A stretch of DNA of 30,792 nucleotides from Chara braunii (taxonomy: Eukaryota; Streptophyta; Charophyceae; Charales; Characeae), in NCBI GenBank assembly GCA_003427395.1, contig BFEA01000560.1:327826-358617 (forward strand), written 5' to 3'. The notes below the pieces were generated by a model that saw only the letters and a program-made list of their open reading frames with translations, had not been told where the DNA came from and searched no databases. Both the position numbers and the translations under genes were made by a program. Positions 9,418-16,852 of this stretch are shown piece after piece. Every line of letters starts with the position of its first letter. Position 1 is the first letter of the stretch.

Positions 9418-10757
9418 ACCAAAGTGAACAACGATTGTGTATTCCTCACCAGGAAGAAATCAAAAGTCTACTTATTAGGGAATGTCACGACACTGAAGGT
9501 CATTTTGGTTTCAAGAAAACTTACGCTGAAGTTAGAGAACGCTTTGAATGGAAGGGATTGAAAGAGGATGTACTAACTTATGTTCGTACCTGTTTTGTGT
9601 GTCAGAGAAACAAACCCTCCCATGAGAATCCACTTGGTCTTCTCAGACCATTACCATTTCCAAGCGAGCCTGGTGAGTCGATCTCTATGGATTTTATGAG
9701 CCTCACCAAAAGTCAGATTGGCAATAGTCAGGTAATGGTGATTCTGGATCGTTTCTCTAAATATGCTATGTTCATTCCCTTACCCGCAGAAGCGAGAACT
9801 GAACTTGTGATCCAAAAGTTTCAGATGCGATGGGTGATTGAATATGGTTTCCCTCTATGCATTGTATCTGACCGAGACACCAGGTTCACAAGTATGCCAT
9901 GGCAAAAGCTGATGGAGGCATACGGTACACGTCTAACCATGTCGTCAGGTCAACACCCTGAAATGAATGGACAGAGTGAACAAATGAACCGTTTGTGCCA
10001 ACAGCTTCTGCGCATGTATGTAAGACCTGATCAAATAGATTGGGATGAGAACTTACCTAAGATAGCAAGTGCATATAATAGTAGTGTTCATACCTCTACA
10101 GGACGAACACCTAACGCACTGCATAAAGGGTGGAAACCTAAGCGTCCCATTGATGTATTGACGAGGGACCAGTTTCTTAGGTTACCTCCAGGGACCCGCG
10201 AATACGCAGTATTGTTTCAAGAAGACATTAACATGGTAAAGGAGAACCTAAAGAAAGCTCAGGACCGGATGATCGAACAAGCTAATAAGCATCGACGACC
10301 ATCAACGTTCAAAGAAGGTGATCTGGTCTGGGTCAAGTCTAAAGAGTTTTCACTAGAAGAAAATGTGTCTTTGAAACTTCTGCCTGTCTATTTTGGACCC
10401 TGGGAAGTTCTTAACGTAATTGGAGATGCAGAGGGACCGTCTTACAGAATTAATATACCCCCTCATCTCAAGACCTATTCTATCTTTCATGCGTCCAAGT
10501 TGCTACCTTATGTAGAAGGAGATGAATTCCCCCATAGACCATCTATGATACCGCCAGATATGGATGGTGGATATGAAGTGGACCGCATTATAGAACATGG
10601 GTTCTTCTCGACAGGTGCACGAGGACAACACCAGAAGCAATTCAAAGTTCGTTTTAAGAGTCAGGCACCATCTGAGGACAGATGGTTTAGTAAAAGGGAA
10701 CTCCTTGAATCTGCTCCTTATATTGTCTCTGCTTATGAACGTGGGTTGAAGCCTTAA
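9366..10757 (+). CDS. Gypsy-1 integrase with chromodomain-like C-terminus
   Basis: Integrase joins element cDNA to the genome. Recognisable Pol begins at about 9,390 (NGLLFLLDQSEQRLCIP). The zinc-binding HHCC module has His at 9,486 and 9,501 and the CFVC pair near 9,590-9,602. The DDE core is complete: Asp codon 9,690, Asp codon 9,870 (VSDRDTRF) and Glu codon 9,978 (GQSEQMN), a D-x35-E spacing. Then come the GPF/GPY-like YFGPWEVLNVIG, SIFHASKLLPY, and a terminal chromodomain-like stretch (YEVDRIIEHG ... EDRWFSKREL). It is a single open frame of 463 codons, with no stop or frameshift inside. The usual polyprotein start is lost with the RT/RNase H deletion, and the TTG at 9,366 is not a credible start, so how it would be translated is unclear. 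Confidence 0.92.
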   Translation: MLYELSSFSFNGLLFLLDQSEQRLCIPHQEEIKSLLIRECHDTEGHFGFKKTYAEVRERFEWKGLKEDVLTYVRTCFVCQRNKPSHENPLGLLRPLPFPSEPGESISMDFMSLTKSQIGNSQVMVILDRFSKYAMFIPLPAEARTELVIQKFQMRWVIEYGFPLCIVSDRDTRFTSMPWQKLMEAYGTRLTMSSGQHPEMNGQSEQMNRLCQQLLRMYVRPDQIDWDENLPKIASAYNSSVHTSTGRTPNALHKGWKPKRPIDVLTRDQFLRLPPGTREYAVLFQEDINMVKENLKKAQDRMIEQANKHRRPSTFKEGDLVWVKSKEFSLEENVSLKLLPVYFGPWEVLNVIGDAEGPSYRINIPPHLKTYSIFHASKLLPYVEGDEFPHRPSMIPPDMDGGYEVDRIIEHGFFSTGARGQHQKQFKVRFKSQAPSEDRWFSKRELLESAPYIVSAYERGLKP

Positions 10758-10824
10758 ATGTTTCTGCGATGGAACTCGAAATTTGGGTCGGCAGGAATGC
10801 AGTAACCCTGTTCAGCAGCAGACC
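10758..10824 (+). other. Gypsy-1 integrase-LTR spacer
   Basis: A short non-coding stretch between the integrase stop and the 3' LTR match. A polypurine tract should lie here but none is obvious. TGTTCAGCAGCAGACC (10,809-10,824) directly precedes the shared GGGGCT and begins with TG, so the true LTR may start at 10,809, with those first 16 bases missing from the 5' copy. Confidence 0.5.
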
Positions 10825-11785
10825 GGGGCTCAGAACTTTGCCCCCGGTAAAAACACAGACTCTGTTGTCTGTGCTGGGCTATGTGACCGAGACATGCCCA
10901 GCCTGAGTCTGTCGAGGAGGCTGTGTGACCGAACGCGGCACAAAGGAAATTCAACAGTCAAAGTCAACTGTAGAGTCAAAGGTACCGCGCCCAGGCCTAT
11001 GGTCGGATACATTCACTTGTTGTGTGCAGGTACCCAGACAGCATTCAGGGCGGGAGGAATACAGTTTCTGGCCAATCTGGGCCCTCATTCACATCGAGAT
11101 CTGGACGGTGCAGGACTTCAGCACCCGGGGTGCAGACCCCGCATCCACGCTACTTAAGAGTTGACTTCCTGGCTGGACGGGCATTCGGTCTTGTGTCAAT
11201 GCTGCACGCATTGACTTTGACATTGGCGACGCTGCGACATTGGCTTGACGCCGGCTCTACGCTGGCATAGGAGAAGGACAGCAAGGCGCTGCTGGCTGGC
11301 ATGGTGCTGGCTGGCGATGGTCTTCTGGGCCACGCGCCGATGCTGACGTGGCCGCTGCCACCTGTATCTGTTTGATGACGTGGCGGGCTACATGATTGAT
11401 GAGGCTGTTCTGATTCTTCGTCACTTTGGAAGGAGATCAAGACTGTGGTTATCGAGGATATGTACCTGGTTGATGACGATACTCTCCAGATCGCTGATGT
11501 AGACAGATTGACGTGCCATGTGGCACATTGAGGAAGAACTTCAGATCTTGTGTTCGGACTATTGATTGATGAGGTGGCGAGAAGGAGGAGGGACCCGAAG
11601 CAGAAGTGGGCTGTTGTCTTCTTCTCTCTCCTTTGTCTGTTCTCCCCTCTTTCTCCTTCATCTGTGTATGTTTTCCCACCTCATTCTATCTTCACACATT
11701 TGCGATTGTTTGTCATTCATCAGCAGATTGATAATCATATGGACTGGTAATGTTGACGAGTATCATCACATCTGGGCTCATTGCA
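10825..11785 (+). repeat. 3' LTR of Gypsy-1
   Basis: Matches 4,891-5,852 at about 98% by eye, ending CATTGCA. Compared with the 5' LTR it has about 17 extra bases near 11,225-11,242 that repeat the word gacattgg, and lacks about 19 bases including the 16-bp palindrome at 5,386. Directly after its terminal CA comes the right copy of the flanking repeat. Confidence 0.92.
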
Positions 11786-11991
11786 AGGAAAGCGAAATTT
11801 CTGAAAAAAAAAGATATTCCGGATTTTCAACAACGAAATTTTGACTTTTCAGAAGAAAAACGAAATCGGAAATTTCAGATGTTGCACTATTGCGATTTTC
11901 CACAACAGAAATAGCGAGAAAACAAAATCCAAGAAAAAGAAAAAAAAAATCGATTTTCGGCAGTGAGGTCAAAATCGTAATTTTGGGGGCT
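11785..11991. repeat. right copy of the ~206-bp direct repeat flanking Gypsy-1
   Basis: Begins aaggaaagcgaaatttctg immediately after the 3' LTR and ends taattttgggggct. It pairs with 4,691-4,896. Sequence continues to the right into DNA that also leads to LTR-A, so this copy is probably in the original genomic context. Confidence 0.85.
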
Positions 11992-12280
11992 AACTAGTGC
12001 GCTCTAATCAATCAATCGAAACTAATCAGCTACCTAGTCCCCGCACACGTGTCAGATCATGTTGTCCTGATTCACGTGTGGTGTTCCGATACCAACCGTG
12101 ACATGCCCAGTTGGGCGATGTACATATAAACCAAGGATCCTCAATGTGATGAAAAGGACGGAATGGACAATGCAGTGCAAGTGAAATCTCAACAAGCAGT
12201 GTACATCCTGATACATACAAAGTGGTGTCTGACCTCTCTCACGTAGTATAAGATAGCGCAGCAGAATACTAGAATACTAA
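11992..12280 (-). other. putative leader of Gypsy-2 with decayed PBS
   Basis: No protein is seen. On the minus strand this follows the end of LTR-A. The first bases after its terminal CA, TTAGTATTCTAG (12,280 downwards), resemble TTGGTATCC at the same place after LTR-B, which is in turn close to the plant PBS TGGTATC. About 50 bp beyond the LTR end are similar between the A and B copies, so this is element leader, not host flank. On the plus strand it also shows two CACGTGT words (about 12,046 and 12,074) and a TATAAA near 12,124. Confidence 0.55.
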
Positions 12281-12538
12281 TGACTAACCCAATCAATGTT
12301 ACAACGCAGACCAAACATACATCATTCTCACCACACGGTGTGAAGGAAGCCTGGCGCTCTACACAGGAAGAGGCGCCAGGTCCATTTCATGCACAGACGA
12401 AGAGGAGAGGATCAGATGGAGAAGAGGAGGGGAGAGATGGGAAAGTCGCCAACACCAAGTCTCGTTACAAGTCCCAAATAAACCCTCGTCAAAATGTCTG
12501 AAGCCCAATGTCGAGTCTGGATCCAAATGTCACCAAGC

Positions 12539-12555
12539 TCTCTCTCTCTCTCTCA
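12539..12555. repeat. (CT)n microsatellite in LTR-A
   Basis: A run of CT repeats. A second one lies near 12,631-12,645. LTR-B has CT tracts at matching places (about 26,911-26,924 and 27,006-27,022), so both are ancestral to the LTR family and read GAGAGA on its sense strand. Confidence 0.85.
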
Positions 12556-12780
12556 TAGTCTGCTGATGCAGTGAAGTCAGATATCGAGAGGATGAGAGGG
12601 AGATGGTGGACTGAGAAGAGGAAGAAGAAGAACTCTCTCTCTCTCATATGCCAGGTACTAACCTGTGAAGGTGGCGCTGTGCTGCAGGTACCTTGAAGAC
12701 GAAGCTGGGGCGATGGCGCTGCAGGTAAGTCCCTCTGGCCTCAGCCCAATCTCTCTCCCTATAGTACTACTCTAGCTATG

Positions 12781-12850
12781 GCGCCCAGCGCTGAAGACTA
12801 CAGCTAACGCTACTAGCGCCCAGCGCTGAAGACTACTGCTAACGCTACTA
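12781..12850. repeat. 35-bp tandem duplication in LTR-A
   Basis: Two 35-bp units (12,781-12,815 and 12,816-12,850), each starting GCGCCCAGCGCTGAAGACTA and differing at one base. LTR-B has a diverged version of the same pair near 27,155-27,225, so the duplication predates both copies. Confidence 0.85.
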
Positions 12851-13207
12851 CTACTCCTGCAGCGCTCCTCCAGAGTGCTGCTGCCGAATCCTGAAGACTA
12901 CCTCCTGCGTCCTGAACTGCACGTGAAGTGCCTGGGAAGTACCTAGGAACTACCTGCAGCCTGCAGGGCGGGCCAGTCCTTTATAGTGCTGGCCCATCCA
13001 GGAGGCTGCTCTTGCCAATGCCAAAGCGTGCCAGACCCTGGGTTTGAAGCTCAAACGAAGGTTATCTTGAAAATAGGCCAAAAATGGCCTGAGCTAAAAC
13101 CGTGGTTTGGTGCCTGAGTTTCGGGGCAGGCCGAACTCATGAGGGGCCGGAAATGGCCCTCAGTTTCAGGCTGAAAACACTCAGGACCGGAAAGGCCCTG
13201 ATTTAGC

Positions 13208-13299
13208 CTGAAACGACACAGGGCCTGTAGGCCCTTGTTTTCAGGCTTTCAGGCTGAAACGACACAGGGCCTGTAGGCCCTTGTTTTCAGGCTTTTGGC
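13208..13299. repeat. 46-bp tandem duplication in LTR-A U3 end
   Basis: Two near-identical 46-bp units begin CTGAAACGACACAGGGCCTG at 13,208 and 13,254. Each holds the inverted repeat GGGCCTGTAGGCCC. LTR-B keeps two diverged units (about 27,577-27,670). The end of the LTR where transcription control usually sits is therefore hairpin-rich in both copies. Confidence 0.85.
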
Positions 13300-13360
13300 C
13301 TGAAAACGTCACGGGCCTGGAAATGGTCCGTGCAGCCTGTTGCAGGCGCAGCATGTAACA

Positions 13361-14578
13361 GCCATAAGGTTCTGTTTTGTTAAAAAAAAAAAAAAAAAAG
13401 GCATTAAGGAGTAATAAGGACTCCTTTTGGAGGGCTAGGACTTCTTGCGCTAGCGCCGACCGGTAAGCGCTCTTTTTTACTGTGCCAACTACCGCGCCCG
13501 CCAACCGGCACGAATCTCCGCCCCGCGCGCTTTTTCACGCGCGCACCATATCCTTTTCAAACAAGCAAGAGAAGGGTGGGAAACGGAAGGGGCGACCACG
13601 CAGCTCCCCGCCACGCCTTCGGGCATGGATATTCTCAGCAACGGAGAGTAAAGACAGACGAAGACGGAGAAAGGAAGGGAGGAGAAGCAGGGAGCAATGA
13701 GGAAAAAGGGAGAAAGAGGAGGTGACCTAAGTTAAGAAAAAGACAACAGACGCGAGGGAAAGGAGAAGGAAAGCGTGCAAGTATATCCGAAGAAGGAAAG
13801 GAGAAAAACGTCGGGAGAGGAAAGGAAAGTCAGCTCGGGGTAAGAGGAAGAGAGCAGCTGCTTGCCTGCGCGTCCAAGGCCCCCCAACCCTCGAGACACC
13901 CCTCGACTTTGGCTTGCCAATCTGAGCACGGGAACATGCGCACACCTCCCCGTGTGAACCCTTCACTCCCGGCGGGAAAGGGAGAGAGACAAGAGCAAGG
14001 GATAGGCACATTATGACACATCTCCGGGCGGAGCCACCCCTAACACAAGAAAGGGACAGGGAGTGACAAGGGGAAGAAGGAGGAGAGGAAGGAGGAGGGA
14101 AAGGAGAAGACACGCCCAAAGGAGAATACAGGCAAAAGCAGAGGAGAGAGTCAATGACACAAGAAGGAAGGGACAGGAGAGAAGAGAAAAGGAGAACACC
14201 GCCCTCGAGAGGAACAAACGTCACCACAGGCAGGCGTACCAGCACACACAAAGGAAGGTCAGCACTGTTCTGCACGACAGAAAAGGTAAGTTTGCTACAT
14301 CAAACCTACAATTCAGCAAACAGACCTCGAGGGTCAGGAGCAGCGCAAGGACAAGCATACAAGAGCGGAGCAACGAATCTGAACCAGGGGAGAAAGTGAC
14401 AAAAGGAGAGTCAAGTCGTCATCACGAGCACTGGACGAAGCCCAGTAAAGGGAAAGCAGAAAAATCTGCATCAACTACCCGCATCACTCACTATGGACAC
14501 GTCGCACATCACGGACAAAAACAGTCGTCACTACATACACTGAACATGAGACTCTAGAATTGGTCACGCAAGTACAAA
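13361..14578. other. unassigned, strongly purine-rich DNA
   Basis: Starts with an A-run (about 13,382-13,400), then a GC-rich stretch with GCGCGC arms at 13,525 and 13,539, then about 900 bp dominated by A and G on the plus strand (13,560-14,470). Long frames here (for example 14,063-14,557) encode low-complexity Arg/Lys/Glu strings expected of such composition and resemble no family. I see no gene. Confidence 0.5.
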
Positions 14579-14650
14579 CCATGGTTACCCCGGACCCGGA
14601 CCCGGACAGAGCATGATGTCCGGCCGGACCCGCATCCGAAAAATTCAGGA

Positions 14651-14651
<1 letters not shown>

Positions 14652-14681
<30 letters not shown>
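14652..14681. repeat. poly-A run before the assembly gap
   Basis: Thirty A residues ending at the first N. A likely cause of the gap, so its length should not be trusted. Confidence 0.9.
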
Positions 14682-14904
14682 NNNNNNNNNNNNNNNNNNN
14701 NNNNNNNNNNNNNNNNNNNNNNNNNNNNNNNNNNNNNNNNNNNNNNNNNNNNNNNNNNNNNNNNNNNNNNNNNNNNNNNNNNNNNNNNNNNNNNNNNNNN
14801 NNNNNNNNNNNNNNNNNNNNNNNNNNNNNNNNNNNNNNNNNNNNNNNNNNNNNNNNNNNNNNNNNNNNNNNNNNNNNNNNNNNNNNNNNNNNNNNNNNNN
14901 NNNN
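14682..14904. other. assembly gap (223 Ns)
   Basis: Unknown bases inside the inverted-repeat element. Translations crossing it mean nothing. Confidence 0.99.
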
Positions 14905-15055
14905 TGTGTGTGTGTGTGTGTGTGTGTGTCTGTCTGTCGCTCTCTGTTTCTATCTGTATGTCTCTGTTTCTGTCTGTTTGTTTGTCTGCCTGTCTGTCTG
15001 TCTGTGTCTGCCTGTCTGTCTCTCTCTCCATCTCTCCCTCTTTCACACACACACA
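14905..15055. repeat. TG / CTGT / AC microsatellite cluster
   Basis: About twelve TG units, followed by roughly 110 bp of CTGT- and TCTC-type repeats, then a short AC run near 15,043-15,055. The TG and AC tracts are inverted relative to each other and could pair. Confidence 0.9.
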
Positions 15056-15457
15056 CAATCAGAATCAGTTTCAGCCCGGCCCTCTTTGGCTTTCTGAAAG
15101 GGCCGGAAAATAGTCAAAAAATCCCCAAACATTTTTTTGGGATGTGGGCCATGAACGAACCACCAAAAAAAAAAAAAAAATTAATTCCGGACCTACCGAA
15201 CCGGACGTCCGCCCGGACATCCAGACGCGGACGGTCTGGAATGGGATCCGGACGTCCGGACGGTAACCATGGTACAAACAGTAGTCCGGATAAATCGAAA
15301 CGATAGGAACCTCGATCCCCGCCCACACCAACTCGCCAACCCCAGCCCATATAGTCCGAATAGCACACACCCGCCCCCCACTTTCCTACCACACCACCGT
15401 CACCCACGCAACTCCCACTTCCACACTCCGGATCCCGCTATCAACTCCCCATCCCCC

Positions 15458-15575
15458 CCATCCAGACCCCATCGGCCCCATCCACTACAAGAAATAAGTC
15501 TCTCACGACCCCTTCTCCATCCAGACCCCATCGGCCCCATCCACTACAAGAAATAAGTCTCTCACGACCCCTTCT
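15458..15575. repeat. perfect 59-bp tandem duplication
   Basis: The unit starting CCATCCAGACCCCATCGGCC occurs at 15,458-15,516 and again at 15,517-15,575 without a difference that I can see, so the duplication is recent. Confidence 0.92.
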
Positions 15576-16852
15576 TGCATTCTCCCACCAGTCCCACCCG
15601 TGCTCCATCCAACACCCCAGAGCCCAACCTCCACCGCCTCCAAACACTAGCTACGCACCCCCCACACATCACCGAGCCCCCCCTGCAACTTTCTACGCTT
15701 TCCTCTTCTACCCTCCATACCAATCTCCACATCTTCTCCACCCCATTTCTCCCAACCCTTTATCAACGAGCCCCCACACACTACAACGCCACTCATTACC
15801 TTGCCCCAACGATTAAATATCCTGCTACCAACAATTACTAATATTGGAACCTCACCTCTCACACAATAACACGCTTTCTTCACCAACTTGCTATCTGCAA
15901 TGTAAGCATTTTCGACACAGCACTAGCTTCAGCTCAATCAATCCCATTACATCAACGATTCGGGTTTCGCCCAATCCCTATCTCCACTTTAGATTTATTC
16001 TAATTTAGTTAAACTAGACAGGTGGTTTAACCTTCGTCAGGAATCCCGCTGCATAGCCTTACCCAATCGCCCTCTCGGCCAAACTAGGACCAGACCTTGC
16101 AGTGGAAAGGCTCAACTCTGCAGAATCCTGCTAACGCCTTGTGCGAGCAGAAGCCACGTTCCCAGAGGGGGGGAAGGTAAAGCTCAATGACGGGTAGCTC
16201 GATCTTGGGCTCAATTAATCCACGCAGATCATACACAACTCCAAATCGATCCATGTATTCCCCAAACAGGGAAGCGAAGCTCCGCCGGAAACATTTGCTG
16301 AACCCCACCAAAGACCAGGAATCAACTTCGACTTTTTAAGAAGCACAGATTCCACAGACAAAGCGGCCCATCACAAAACATCACTCCCCCAGCGGGCATC
16401 GAAGAGATTAGGAACATAAAGGAGAGATATCCTAGACATCCCTCGCAGCAACTCATCGGTTAAATTATTTATTAAATTATTCATTTAATTAGTCTTTATT
16501 CAATTATTCGTCATTCTTTTATTCTTTATTCATTCACTTGCCCAAAACGAGTGTACATGCCCGGGTGCAGGATCAAGAGGAGTTAAGGCAACGAAGACAG
16601 AACAGATCATCAAAAAACAAAGAAGAGACAGCTCACCAAGACTGACAACAAACATCCTAAATAAAGGGATACAAGTCGAAGTCAACCGGATCGTGGTAAA
16701 AGACAAGAGACAGAGCTTCAAGGAATGAGATGGAGGGAATGGGAATTGAAACTTAAAACTGGCTAGCAGAACAGACCAAAACACAACTAGTGAGGAGCTT
16801 GAAGCTGGTCGAGGCCGAAGAACACAGGAAGGAAGAAGTGGTAATATACTAA
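15576..16852. other. C-rich then AT-rich region upstream of LINE-B ORF1
   Basis: From about 15,300 to 15,850 the plus strand is C-rich and poor in G. At 16,459-16,545 it becomes AT-rich (ATTATTCATTTAATTAG-like words). Plus-strand frames near 16,600-16,850 show protein-like pieces (e.g. LKLVEAEEHRKEEVVIY just before the ORF1 frame, separated by one TAA), so LINE-B ORF1 or its 5' part likely begins within this stretch. The exact 5' end of LINE-B is not visible. Confidence 0.45.

Larger units (their letters stand above)
4891..11785 (+). mobile_element. Gypsy-1, Ty3/Gypsy LTR retrotransposon lacking RT and RNase H
   Basis: A plus-strand LTR element: LTR (4,891-5,852), PBS (5,856-5,867), about 1-kb leader, gag (to 8,704), protease, integrase with chromodomain-like tail (to 10,757), LTR (10,825-11,785). 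The two LTRs differ by roughly 18 substitutions over about 940 aligned bases by eye plus three indels, so the insertion looks fairly young. The order gag-PR-...-IN is that of Ty3/Gypsy elements, but the about 2 kb expected for RT and RNase H is missing between 9,330 and 9,400. With two stops in gag it could move only if other copies supplied the missing activities. Confidence 0.93.
12281..13360 (-). repeat. LTR-A (Gypsy-2 family LTR), 1.08 kb
   Basis: On the minus strand it starts TGTTACATGC at 13,360 and ends ...GTCA at 12,281, giving TG...CA termini. It is colinear with LTR-B (26,647-27,723, 1,077 bp) over its whole length, with divergence I judge to be 25-30%. Shared marks are two (CT)n tracts, a doubled GCGCCCAGCGCTGAAGACTA unit, CTGCAGCGCTCCTC, and repeated GGGCCTG/TTTTCAGGC words. 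A TATAAAG lies at 12,979-12,985 (minus). No polypurine tract or pol adjoins its start, so it is a 5' LTR or a remnant. Confidence 0.78.
14579..15272. mobile_element. small terminal-inverted-repeat element (MITE-like)
   Basis: The ends are perfect inverted repeats, CCATGGTTACC (14,579-14,589) and GGTAACCATGG (15,262-15,272). They are bracketed by an identical 6-bp direct repeat TACAAA (14,573-14,578 and 15,273-15,278), as expected for a target-site duplication. Just inside both ends are many CCGGAC/GTCCGG words, including 12-bp palindromes GTCCGGCCGGAC (left) and CCGGACGTCCGG (right). No transposase is visible. The middle contains a 30-A run, a 223-base N gap, TG and CTGT repeats, and a CCGGCCCT...AGGGCCGG hairpin. 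The about 0.7 kb length includes the gap, so the true size is unknown. Confidence 0.65.

Noticed and set aside
12281-13360. LTR-A as a solo LTR.
   Set aside because: The sequence after its terminal CA resembles that after LTR-B, pointing to retained PBS and leader. A solo LTR would be followed by host flank and a short target duplication.
13482-14557. Arg/Lys/Glu-rich frames in the purine-rich region.
   Set aside because: They are low-complexity translations of GA-rich DNA, with long frames also on the other strand and no recognisable domain.
14484-15113. Long open frames on both strands across 14.5-15.1 kb.
   Set aside because: They cross the 223-base N gap and simple repeats. The coding appearance comes from X residues and low complexity.
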